Assembly (NCBI GenBank): GCA_030737875.1
Contig: CM060923.1
Span: 489,516,453-489,580,452, forward strand
Direction: 5' to 3'
DNA: 64,000 nucleotides
Origin: Allium sativum
Taxonomy: Eukaryota; Streptophyta; Magnoliopsida; Asparagales; Amaryllidaceae
Shown here: positions 11,766-21,465 of the stretch, piece after piece
How the letters are laid out: each line of letters opens with the position of its first letter
Position numbering within the stretch: position 1 is the first letter of the stretch
The notes under the pieces: generated by a model
Database searches by the model: none
Told to the model about the DNA's origin: nothing
What the model saw: only the letters and a program-made list of their open reading frames with translations
Program-made: the position numbers and the translations under genes

Positions 11766-12130
11766 GTGCCAAACATGGTACTTTGCTAAGTGCCAAACCT
11801 GGTACTTTACCAAGTGCCAAACCTGGTACTTTGCCAAGTGCCAAATCTGGTACTTTCCCTAGTGCCAAACCTGGTACTTTGCCAAGTGCCAAACCTGGTA
11901 CTTTGCCAAGTGCCTAACCTGGTACTTTGCCAAATGCCAAATCTGGTACTTTCCCTAGTGCCAAACCTGGTACTTTGCCAAGTGCCAAACCTGGTACTTT
12001 GCCAAGTGCCTAACCTGGTACTTTGCCAAGTGCCAAATCTGGTACTTTCCCTAATGCCAAACCTGGTACTTTGCCAAGTGCCAAACCTGGTACTTTGCCA
12101 AGTGCCATACCTGGTACTTTTCCAAGTGCT
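11766..12130 (+). repeat. 24-bp tandem repeats (CCAAACCTGGTACTTTGCCA type)
   Basis: About 15 units of 24 bp in which AAGTGCC-AAACCTGG-TACTTTGCC repeats with scattered changes (TTCCCTAGTG variants alternate). As 24 is divisible by 3 the array is open in several frames, which yields a spurious 136-residue frame (11790-12200). Confidence 0.9.
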
Positions 12131-12515
12131 TAAATGTTTAAATTATGATGGTAAGCGGACGACCCTCCTTTTTAACTCCTTCGTGTGCTTAAATGTTTAA
12201 ATTATGAGGGTGAGCGGACGACCCTCCTTTTTAACTCCTTTTTAACACCTTCATGTGCTTAAATGTTTAAATTATGAGGGTAAGTGGACGACCCTCCTTT
12301 TTAACTCCTTCGTTTGCTTAAATGTTTAAATTATGACGGTGAGTGGACGACACTCCTTTTTAACACCTTCGTTTGCTTAAATGTTTAAATTATGAGGGTG
12401 AGTGGACGACCCTCCTTTTTAACTCCTTCGTGTGCATATACGTTTAAATTATGAGGGTAAAGTGGATGACCCTCCTTTTTAACTCCTTCGTGTGCTTAAA
12501 TGTTTAAATGGAGAC
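12131..12515 (+). repeat. about 60-bp tandem repeats
   Basis: Six to seven units, each with CTTAAATGTTTAAATTATGA, a GGTGAGYGGACGACCCTCC block and TTTTTAACTCCTTCG. The array lies between the PMD gene and the GRF gene; no coding function is seen. Confidence 0.88.
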
Positions 12516-12724
12516 GACGCTCGTTTTATAACGTTTTGAACTTCAATACGTGTAAATAACACAGGTTAGTGGTCAACCCTGGACCCACACTCTTGTTTTC
12601 CCTATATATTGCAGTTTCTCTTAAACCCTTACTCACAAGTTATTTTCTTCCAGCTGCCACCTCCATCCTCTTTCCCCAAAGGAGCCAAGTTGTTAAGAAA
12701 AGAGTATAGTTCCTTTTCTGGAGT

Positions 12725-13135
12725 ATGGCGGAACAGGGAAAAGAAAGTGCAGCCTCCAACATGGACAAATGGGAAAATGACGACGAGGGAGTAGCAAATC
12801 AAAAACCTGGAAAAGAAATGGTTCTTGAAGGACGCGTTCTCAAGCCAGTACGTCTTGGTGGATCCAACCCTGTGTGCCGTTGTGGAGAAGAATCGGTCGT
12901 CGTTGTTTCGAAGACCGAAGAAAATGCTGGGCGCCGATTTTTTGGTTGTGCCGCCTATCAGGACCACACCGTTTTTCCAGACGAAATTGACTATTGTTAC
13001 TTTAAGTAGTGGATTGACCCTCCGATGTGCGAACGTGGAGTTCAATATGCATTGGAAGCGCAAGCCGAAATACGACGTTTGAACAAGAATGTTGCTGACG
13101 CAGCTAGGGCTGGATTTTACCCACGTCCGTGGTAG
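12725..13135 (+). pseudogene. GRF-type zinc-finger protein in the Harbinger element
   Basis: An ATG at 12725 opens a 94-residue frame to a TAG at 13007. Reading continues in the same frame to a second TAG at 13133, giving about 136 codons. Residues ~60-95 form a GRF zinc finger: PVCRCGEE, then RRFFGCAAY, then YCYFK, which supplies the C-x-C-G / FFGC / C ligands. After the internal TAG, WIDPPMCERG matches the usual WxDPPMC continuation, followed by a helix rich in Ala, Glu and Arg. GRF fingers bind single-stranded nucleic acid in several DNA-repair and plant proteins; small stand-alone GRF proteins are numerous in plants. A TATA-like CCTATATATTG lies at 12600-12610. The internal stop suggests a pseudogene, although the zinc finger itself is complete before it. 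Its role in transposition is unknown. Confidence 0.75.
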
Positions 13136-13299
13136 GTGCGGGTGGAAACTATCGTACCGTTTATTACTGTACTTTAAATTTGATGTTTATGTGTCCAGTT
13201 GTCGTACTTCCTTCAATTGTACTTTGGCATTTATTCATGCTGTAATTGTCGTTGTAGTAAGCTTCTAAGTTATGTAATGCAAAATATTTATGTAATGCA

Positions 13300-13705
13300 A
13301 AGTCCAACGCTCTATCCAATAAAGAGAAGAACACTCTATCCAATATAAAGTAGCACTTGGTCCAATAAAGGACACTCTGTCCAATAAAGAGGCACTATAA
13401 CCAGTAAAGGAGAACTCTATCCAATAAAGAAAGGAACACTCTATCCAATAAAGTAGCACTTGGTCCAATAAAGCACACTCTGTCCAATAAAGAGGCACTA
13501 TAACCAGTAAAGGAGAACTCTATCCAATAAAAAAAGGAACACTCTACCCAATAAAGGAACACTTTGTCCAATAAAGGACACTCTGTCCAATAAAGAGGCA
13601 CTCAAACCAATAAAGGAGCACCATATCGATAAAGGAACACTCTTTCCAATAAAGGAGCACGTCATCCAATAAAGGAGAACACTCCACCCAATAAAACTAC
13701 CCACT
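13300..13705 (+). repeat. CCAATAAAG tandem array upstream of the transposase
   Basis: About 20 units of roughly 20 bp, each close to CACTCTATCCAATAAAGGA, arranged in a higher-order repeat of about 115 bp (13320-13435 resembles 13435-13550). Each unit holds a CCAAT box in the same orientation as the gene. The array ends about 20 bp before a TATA-like box, so it may act as a promoter-proximal enhancer. Minus-strand frames across it (13265-13704) are repeat artefacts. Confidence 0.85.
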
Positions 13706-13724
13706 TATCAATACCACATACCTT

Positions 13725-13732
13725 CTATATAA
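13725..13732 (+). promoter_or_regulatory. TATA-like box of the transposase gene
   Basis: CTATATAA lies 51 bases before the ATG at 13783, directly downstream of the CCAAT array. Spacing suits a TATA box with a short leader; inferred from sequence only. Confidence 0.55.
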
Positions 13733-13782
13733 CAGCAACATTCCAAATCATATCTCAAATCAAAACTTACTCACAAATATAA

Positions 13783-14982
13783 ATGGTTTCCAGTTTTACA
13801 AAATGCTTGCTGGCTTTTGCTAGCGATTCGGTTGAAGATGAAATCCTTCAAGAGGAGACAGAAGAAATACAAGAAATACGGGACCTATACCGTGAAGCGT
13901 ACGGTTCATCGTCCACAACTAGAGGGGGATCGGTTCCTGGAAGGAGGTTTATACACCGAAATCATGCTAAATACCACAAGTCCTTGATGCAAGATTACTT
14001 CGATGACGATTGCACTTACGGGCCTGATATGTTTCGTAGAAGATACAAGATGCAAAGAACTCTATTTCTTCGGATATTGGCTGGTATTCAAGGCAACAAT
14101 AATTACTTTAAGTACAAACAAAATGCATCGAAGACACAGGGGCTGTCCGGTGAACAGAAAATGACGGCCGCTATGAGAATGTTAGCTTATGCCACTCCAG
14201 CCGATGCTTTGGACGATGCATACCACATAGCAGAGAGCATGGTACTAGAAACACTTGAAATTTTTTGTCAAGTAGTGGTGGACGTCTACGGAGAAGAATA
14301 CTTACGGTCTCCAAACGAAGCAGATGTAGTGCGAATCAGAGAGATGCACGAAAGCAGGGGTTGGCCGGGAATGTTAGGAAGTCTGTACTATATGCACTGG
14401 GGATGGAAGAACTGTCCTAAGGGATTACAAGGTGCATACAACGGCAAGGAAAGACGACCAACCATCATTTTGAAAGCTGTGGCATCGTACGATCTGTGGA
14501 TCTGGCACGCTTTCTTCAGAATCCCTGGTTCGAATAACGACTTAAATTTTGTAGAAAGATCCCATTTGTTCAATGATCTTGCTCAAGGCCAGGTACCTCC
14601 TTTAACATTTACCCTCAGCCAAAATACTTACAGCCATGGCTATTACCTAGGTGATGGCATTTACCCGAAATGGAGCACCATTGTTAAAACATGTCTTAAT
14701 CCATTGATTCCTAAACAAGTCATGTTCGCGGCGATGCAGGAGGGACAAAGGAAAGATGTGGAACGTGCTTTCGGTGTTTTACAATCTAGATTTGCAATGG
14801 TAAGTAATCCATATTGGCTGTGGTCTAGGAAAAAGATGTCTACAATCACGTTTTCTTGCATCATTCTTCACAACATGATTATAGACGATGAAAGAGATAT
14901 GGATGAAGAGCAACGTCACTGTGAGTACGAGGTTGCTTCGCAACCACCACAAGTATTCCGACAAAACATACCAATAACATAG
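13783..14982 (+). CDS. PIF/Harbinger transposase (plant transposon protein type), catalytic Asp lost
   Basis: A 399-residue frame from an ATG 51 bp after a TATA-like box. It would cut and paste the element at TWA targets as a DDE nuclease. An N-terminal helical region (residues 1-130) contains YFDDDCTYGPDMFRRRYKM and LSGEQKMTAAMRMLAY. The nuclease core follows: GSLYYMHWGWKNCP (199-212), PTIILKAVASYDLWIWHAFF (226-245), GSNNDLN (249-255), YYLGDGIYPKW (287-297) and KDVERAFGVLQ (324-334). The second acidic residue (D253) and the final Glu (E327) are present. In relatives the first site reads GSIDCMHW; here it is GSLYYMHW, so the first catalytic Asp is Tyr202. A further lesion: after the TAG at 14980 the same frame continues to 15096 with the family-like tail LHNRLQKDLMNHLW, so the stop is premature. 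The protein is probably inactive as a nuclease but may still bind DNA. Confidence 0.9.
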   Translation: MVSSFTKCLLAFASDSVEDEILQEETEEIQEIRDLYREAYGSSSTTRGGSVPGRRFIHRNHAKYHKSLMQDYFDDDCTYGPDMFRRRYKMQRTLFLRILAGIQGNNNYFKYKQNASKTQGLSGEQKMTAAMRMLAYATPADALDDAYHIAESMVLETLEIFCQVVVDVYGEEYLRSPNEADVVRIREMHESRGWPGMLGSLYYMHWGWKNCPKGLQGAYNGKERRPTIILKAVASYDLWIWHAFFRIPGSNNDLNFVERSHLFNDLAQGQVPPLTFTLSQNTYSHGYYLGDGIYPKWSTIVKTCLNPLIPKQVMFAAMQEGQRKDVERAFGVLQSRFAMVSNPYWLWSRKKMSTITFSCIILHNMIIDDERDMDEEQRHCEYEVASQPPQVFRQNIPIT

Positions 14983-15331
14983 GAGGACTTCAACATTCAT
15001 TTGACCCGTCAGGTTATGTATAGAGATGCAGAACTCCATAACCGGCTGCAGAAGGATCTTATGAATCATTTATGGAACCACTATGACGATACCTAGTTAT
15101 GAAGAACCATTATCTGAATTCGTGTTTTATTTTCTGATTGTCCGAACGTATCGATCATGTATGCAGTAAAGATGTTGTCCTTTTCTATTGTACCAACTCG
15201 TTCTCTTGTATTCGTAAGAGTTATTAATCATCTGTTATTATGTTTTAAATTTGTTTATTCTACAAAAATAGTAATGGTTTTTTTGTCATACGAGAAAATA
15301 TGATAGGATAAGGGGAAAAAAACATAGTCAC

Positions 15332-15427
15332 GAGCCGATTTAATCGGCTCTTGAAGTTGCGAGCCGATTTATTCGGCGCGCACCGATAAAATCGGCTCGC
15401 GACTTCAAGAGCCGATTAAATCAGCTC
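15332..15427. repeat. right subterminal hairpin of the Harbinger element, 39-bp stem
   Basis: Arm 15332-15370 pairs with 15389-15427 with two mismatches over 39 bp, around an 18-base loop. Within each arm GAGCCGATTTAATCGGCTC or a close variant is itself a palindrome, and CCGATAAAATCGGCTCGCG (15383-15401) is identical to 8667-8685 at the other end. It lies downstream of the transposase stop, so read-through RNA would fold into a long duplex. Confidence 0.85.
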
Positions 15428-15546
15428 GCGCGCTCCATTCAGCAAACTGAATTGAAGCCATAACATTTTCTTGAATATTAAAGGACGTAACATCCGTTGG
15501 GTCCAAAATCAACCCTTATTCAAGGCTGGAACATGAATTGGGCCAG

Positions 15547-15561
15547 CTGTTGGAGATGCTC
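15547..15561 (-). repeat. right terminal inverted repeat of the Harbinger element
   Basis: CTGTTGGAGATGCTC, reverse complement of the left end with one mismatch, followed directly by the second TAA (15562-15564). Confidence 0.92.
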
Positions 15562-16231
15562 TAATTAAACACATGCTCATCTTTCCACTTACGGTGCCAT
15601 ACATCAAAAGGAATGCATTGATTACAGATCTTCAATCAACCACCATGAAAGGAATATTCTTTTTTTCTTTGGAAAGAATTTCTTTTCATATTTTTTAGCC
15701 CTTATATTCACATTGATGAGGAGACTACATCCCCTATAAATCCCCCTGGTGTTCATTGTAAACAAATCTTCCACTTTTTGTATTCTTTTCTTATCCTTAA
15801 TAAGGTTTTTCTTCATTACAGTTTATTATCTTTCTTTCATAACAATACATGTTTTCTACTCAATTAGTTTTGGTAGAACAGGAATTGTTATTGTTAATTT
15901 TGTATTACATATTAGTGATTGACCGTTCTATTAGATTCAACGACAATTCTAATTTTAATTTTCTGCTGTTGTTTTTGTTTGTTGTTTCTTTTCTAGTAAT
16001 TTGTTCATTTTTCTTAATTGTTGAATTTTGTATAGACCCGATTAGATTCGAATCTATAATAAATTCAATAGCATCAATTCAAATCTCCAAATATTGTCTA
16101 AATCGCCCAAGAAATATAATAATAAAATTTAAAATTCCTCCCTGTGTTCGACCTGCATATTACAAGATATGTGCGCTTGCAGTTATTATAATAAATTTTC
16201 TCTTTTCTAATTCATAGAAAAGTGTCGATCA
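15562..16231 (+). repeat. 3' LTR of element A, part 2
   Basis: Continues the LTR after the Harbinger element, aligned with 1342-2015 of the 5' LTR, and ends GTCGATCA. Followed by the TSD ACTTG at 16232-16236. Confidence 0.92.
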
Positions 16232-16236
16232 ACTTG

Positions 16237-16822
16237 GTGTATAGTTCAAGTGATGAACTAAAATGATATCATCTATAATTGATAAAAATGTTATTTTTAT
16301 TATACTACCCAATGATTAGCATATCAATGAGCTGGTGTGATCAATGATAAACAATATTAAATATTTCTAACCAACAATCAATAGTCAATTAAATTTATTC
16401 CCCTTCTACGTGATTTTTTTTATTTCGCTCCCGCGCAGGCAACTACGTGTATATCGATCAAAAAAGATATTTTTATCTCTTTAATCGTCTACTAACATCA
16501 TAATAAATTATTATTATGAACTAATATTCATCATATAACATCGTAGTAATTTTGTTATTATCTACTAATAGTTAACCATTGACCATTTATTTCATTCAAC
16601 CAATTTCAGCTAGTTTTGTATTCTCATCAATGATAGATAAAAATCGTATATTTATTGTACTACTGAGCATTTAATGTCATATTAAATTTATATGATTGAT
16701 CACAAATAAATATTTTAACTTCATTCATTAACTACTAAACGGTTAATTCTAACTAGCCCTTTTTTAATGTGTTTAGATATCTCACTAGAGATTTCCACTC
16801 CACCAATCTCTTTGCTGGAAGG
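16237..16822 (-). repeat. AT-rich stretch between A and S1, probable middle piece of old LTR F
   Basis: No gene seen. It lies between the two insertions that interrupt the minus-strand LTR F. It contains two loosely similar ATAAAAAT-rich blocks (about 16280-16395 and 16620-16745). Assignment to F rests on position more than on clear alignment. Confidence 0.4.
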
Positions 16823-18463
16823 AATACTGTAACAACCCGGAAAATCTGAGCCAATTTAAAATTTTTAATTTGGCTATTTTAATGAATTTTGAATAATTAA
16901 AATAAATTATTTTAAATAATAATGACCAAAAAATTGTTTTGATCGAAGTTATAACGAATATATTTATTTTGAAATATAAACAAGGCCTGAAATGGCGCGA
17001 CAGTTTGAAAATTTGAATTCGAACTTTGACTGAATGCACAGAATGCAAAATAAATCGGATTTCAGCGAAACAAGAAATATTTAAATCTGTTTGAAAATAT
17101 CTTTCTAACGAATCTGAAAGATCAACATTTCATAGCAGTAATCAAAAGTTATGGCCAGATCAATTTTCAGAAAGGTCGATGTGAAATTAATACAGCCCTT
17201 GAAAATAGACTTTTTGCAAACGACCTCTGTTTTTGACGAAACCACTTTTGTTGGATCCGGGATGTCAAATTATTGATAAGTTTATTTTTCCAGAATTTTT
17301 GAAGTCAATATGTGAGCGTGGCAAAGGAAAATGTGTTTGGTTGATTTCAGTCAAATCGGCTCGACCAGAAAATGGTCATTTTTCAAACGGTCTCAGAATT
17401 CGACGAAATCAGTTTTGTTGGGACCGTATCGCCGCAACATAGCCAGATATAATTTTTCTGGAATTTTTAGAAGCAGTATGTGGCCCCGGCAAATTAAAAT
17501 GTACGTTCAAAACAGAATTTGAATGTTTTATACTTTAATTTGAAGAATAACTGACAGTAACAGTCAAATTGGCCTACGAAACATATCCCATTGTGTTCGG
17601 AATGGGGGTATTTAGCTGGGGGTGACAGTTGTAAGGTTTGGAGTTCGTGTGTGGAAGGGGGTATTTTCGGATTTTATAAAATATATATAAAAAAAATTGG
17701 GCCAATCATCGTTTACCCTCCCACTTTCTCTCTCCCTGACTCCTCTTCCTCGCACAACACGGAAAACCGCTCCTCCCTTCTCTCCTCTTTTTCTCTTCCA
17801 TTCCTCAACGAAACCACACCTTCCTTTGGAGATTTTTTGAAGAACTCCCCTCAGGCTTCCAATCCATACCCGATTTACCCTCCCCCGTGGTGAGAATCTC
17901 GAGATTAGTGCCTCGAAACCCGCCCAGTTCGTGCCGCCGCTAGGAACGCTAGTCGCCATCGCACCAGGTGCAGTCCCCACCCCCTGACGCGTGACTCCAA
18001 GCTCCACCTCATGGCGCAACCTGATTCTGATATCGTGCATCGGTTTGATCGTAAAATCAAAACCTAGTTTCGAACCTTTCAGCTGAGGTACGGCTTTGTT
18101 AATTTTAAACTGATTTTAACACTCTAAAGCGTTGCAAACTTCTAAAAATCGTATCTTTTTCATGTGTGATCGAAATTTAGTGAAACAAGAGACATCAGGA
18201 CCGTGAGGACGTCTTCTACATTCTAGAAGAGACCGGACATTTTTCTGAGCTTTCTACAATTTTTGGCAATGCGAAAAGAAATGTGAGATTTTTGAATTAT
18301 AAACGATATGGAATCACGATGTTTAAATTATACAGTCGATGTATGAGTTATATAAGCGTTGTACACCTCATGTATAAGCGTTGTATAAGTTGTATGTGCG
18401 ATGTATAAGTTATATATGCGTTGTAAAAATTATATATGTGTTGAAATGGAAGTGAAATATTCT

Positions 18464-18487
18464 TATATATATATATATATATATATA
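18464..18487. repeat. (TA)n tract in solo LTR S1
   Basis: Pure TA run. The same tract at the same place, followed by the same CGTCCACAGAC motif, is found in both element-B LTRs (36590-36615 and 47390-47412), so its position is conserved in the family. Confidence 0.85.
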
Positions 18488-19159
18488 CTCCCATCGTCCA
18501 CAGACTATGGACGATATTTATTGATTGTGATTGGCGTGAAATTTGGTTGATAATGCGAATGGTTGATAGGATTATTTTTGGTTGAGATTGTTTGATTGTG
18601 GTTGAAAAATACCCGTTTGTGGTTGAGAATTATTTTGGTTGAAACCACATAGGATTAGTTTATGGAAAAGTAAAATGAACATGCTCGCCTGCGTGCGAAC
18701 TAGATGCATGAAATCCCCACTGTCAAAAACCGCAAGGTTTTAAGGTAGAGCGAGGAGCCGTACATCGGGACGGTGCCGGTTTTAACTACCCTACCGTTAT
18801 GCTGTCGAAATTTTCAGAAATATTCATGTGTTGAATTATTTTCATGTGTTGAATAAAATTCATGTGTTGAATAAATTGCTTAGATAATAAAAATCACATT
18901 TTTATTATATATATGAAGTGTGTAAAATATTCGTGTTTTAAATAAATTGTTTTAACAATAAAAATCATTTTTTTAATAATATATACGAATGGCTAAAAAT
19001 CTTTGTTTTTGAAATAAATTGTTTTAACAATAAAAATCACATTTTTATTATTTATATGAACTGTTAAAAATAGTCATGTGTTGAAATAAATATCTGTTGG
19101 ATAAAAATATCATTTTTATCGCATATATGAAATGAAATGGTTTTTGAAATCGAAGAACG

Positions 19160-19162
<3 letters not shown>

Positions 19163-19193
<31 letters not shown>
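19163..19193. repeat. (AT)n microsatellite in solo LTR S1
   Basis: Run of about 15 AT repeats. Short minus-strand frames with Ile-Tyr runs over it are artefacts. Confidence 0.85.
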
Positions 19194-19196
<3 letters not shown>

Positions 19197-21465
19197 TAAT
19201 TAAAATAAAACGAATAAGGAAGCTGCAGTTCGTATTTTGAAACCGTGATTTCAAACGAGCATTGCGGGAGATCTGACCGTCGGATTTTCCCGAAACCGTT
19301 GGGTTCGCTTTGGAAATATCTTTCCAACGATGCCAACTTTGAAAAGATCCAACGGTTAGATTTTTAGATTCATGTAAATCAAATCTGACTAAAAACAGCG
19401 CCATAATGGATTATATTTATATATATAAAAATATAATTAAAATAAATCGAATAACGACGCTGTAGTTCGTATTTTGAAATCGTAACTTCAAACGATTGTA
19501 CCGGGAGATCCGACCGTCGGATTTTCCCAAAACTGGAACCGTTGGGTCCGCCTCAAAAAGATCTTACTAAGATATTAAATTTGTAAAGATCCAACGGTTT
19601 GAATTTCATATATGTGTAAATCAAATCTGAAGAAAAACAGCGCCATGGCCGCCTTATGGCCTGAAGCGTCGTTTAAACAAAATGGGCTATTTTTAATTAA
19701 ATAAAAATGGTGAAAAATCATTATAAAATATTATAAACGATATGGAATAAAAATTAACTGATTTAAATTATAAATATACGTGAATTATTTGAGAAGGCCG
19801 AGTTAAATCTCATTTCAAATAATTAGTCGACGATAAGAAGTCGATGATGAAGACGGTGGTCGAAGACCGGAGAGCATCACGACGTTTGGATGATTACTGA
19901 TGTCTTAATTGGGAGGCATCCCAAAATATTGATAATTAGTGGTGATCGTTCAGACGTACTTGGAAATCGACCGGATATAAGAGGTACTAGGTGCCTCCAG
20001 TTTCGTTCAGACCCAGAACGGACTTGTAAATGGACTGTGTGTCTGACATTGGATTTTGCTCTATGTTGATTGATCTCTATTAAATATACATCTTCCTGAG
20101 GAAGGAGAATTTATTCTCTTACTTCACCCTTCTCTGAGAAACGGGTTCAGAGGTTGTATATCGATAGACATTAGCCGCGTGGAGTGGATTGCCTATGTGG
20201 CATGCTGAGATGCAGTGATCAAGGCTTCTGTTGAAAAGCAAAGTCTTGTGGTTGATGATCAAAGCACCGCCTGTGTGGCATAGCTTTGTGTATAACGTTA
20301 ATTCGCGAGCCTCACACCGCGGTACGAACCAGAAACGGGAGAGGACATCAGGGAGGACATGCGTTTCTTTCTAGCTAGAGGTGGTGTCAATGCTTAAACC
20401 GGCTGACATTTATACTTTTTGCACCTATGTGGTTGTTGCTGTTGCGAGGCGCCTCGGATATATCGGTCGATCCGGGGCCGATGGAGTCATTCGTTGGCTC
20501 ATTTACGCCCCAAAGGGCGGGGAAACGCAGTTTTCAGGCATTTTAATCCACATCGGTGGACCGGCCCTGACGATCCAAGGGTCAATGCATTCTGATTCTG
20601 AGACATGGGCTAGATTGTCTCGAATTCGGTAATGACTATCTTTTGCCTTGGTTCATGACAGAAATCCAATTTCCAAATACGACATCTTGCGGTTTTGATT
20701 GTAAATAATATATGGCGACATGATATATGGTACCCATGCCATCTATGATTGGTACTTATGATTGAAAGTGTTTTTGAAACATATAAACACTAGTAATAAT
20801 ATCAAATGACTTTGTTTCATATGTATCAAGCATATTTTGGTCAATATAAGGTAAAACTCTATCCTCCAGATTGCGTTGCATTGTGTGATGGGACTTGAGT
20901 CTTATATTGGCTTCATTCTTTCTAAAAATCATTTCGTTGTTTTAAAAAGTTTTTCTTTGTTACCTGCACTGGCAATCACCTGAGTAAACCCATTCCGCGA
21001 AGGTGGCGTGGTCGTATGATTTGCTATATTACTATTGTTTAACCAGTTAAGTAGATTTCTCATACCAGTCCCATGACTGACTCGTTGTTTGTTTCACTTG
21101 CAAACTTGGGTGCCCCTATTTCTACACGGGCAGCTTTGTATTCAGGTTTTACCAGGCTCTTTCTGGATAGCTGGAGCTGAAGATGGATTCGATCATTTCT
21201 TTCTTTTTAAGATGTTCAGCTCCTATTGTTCATATTATGTTTTGATTCCGTTGTAGACATTTTATGTGAAGCTGAACTGTATTTTGTACAAAGTATGATC
21301 CTGTTTATACTGTGTAACTCTGATGTTTTTATGTATTCAGTGTATTCTGCTGTTCATTATCTGGTGTATTTATTTATTTCTGTTCTGTTGTTATCTGTTT
21401 ATGTGTTATATTCCAAAGATTACTCTTGCCACCATGGATACGGGGTTTGGGGTCGTTACAAATAC

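Larger units (their letters stand above)
8581..15561 (+). mobile_element. composite PIF/Harbinger element with PMD-like, GRF and transposase genes
   Basis: 6981 bp bounded by 15-bp inverted repeats and a TAA duplication, inside the 3' LTR of element A. From left: terminal and subterminal hairpins, a PMD (MAIN-like) gene with two introns, three consecutive tandem arrays, a GRF zinc-finger gene, a CCAATAAA array, a Harbinger transposase gene, and a large subterminal hairpin. All three genes are on the plus strand. Harbinger elements usually carry a transposase plus a Myb/SANT protein; no Myb-like frame was found here. All three genes carry lesions, so the copy is inactive. Confidence 0.93.
843..16231 (+). 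mobile_element. element A: Athila/Tat-like Ty3/gypsy retrotransposon, gag-protease only, with nested Harbinger
   Basis: The LTRs run 843-2015 and 8088-16231; the right one is split by a Harbinger insertion, leaving about 1.16 kb net. The element has 5'-TG...CA-3' ends, TSD ACTTG, a tRNA primer-binding site at 2022, a ~2-kb leader, a broken gag and a retropepsin-like protease. No reverse transcriptase, RNase H or integrase can be recognised before the 3' LTR. The gag and protease resemble the Athila/Tat group. The element would have needed RT and integrase in trans, so it is best read as a non-autonomous or internally deleted member. The interior carries many stops, so it is inactive. Confidence 0.92.
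16828..21460 (+). mobile_element. solo LTR S1, 4.6 kb, chromovirus type
   Basis: Starts TGTAACAACCCGGAAAATC and ends GGTCGTTACA, flanked by AATAC at 16823-16827 and 21461-21465. No primer site, polypurine tract or coding domain lies inside, so it is a solo LTR left by LTR-LTR recombination. It is related to the element-B LTR: shared parts include the first ~60 bases, repeated GAATTCGACGAAA-type blocks, a GGCCAATCAT box (17700), a (TA)n tract followed by CTCC-TCGTCCACAGAC (18460-18510), and the block at 18690-18810. Small frames such as 17591-17893 and 20381-20632 lie in LTR sequence and are not genes. Confidence 0.9.

Noticed and set aside
11766..12130. CRISPR-like array of regularly spaced repeats
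   Set aside because: The units are contiguous, with no unique spacers, and the context is a plant transposon.
11790..12200. 136-residue frame with LVPNLVLCQ repeats
   Set aside because: It is the translation of a 24-bp tandem array; every frame of such an array is open until a mutation intervenes.
13265..13704. Minus-strand frames with LYWIECS/FIGPS repeats
   Set aside because: They are translations of the CCAATAAAG array.
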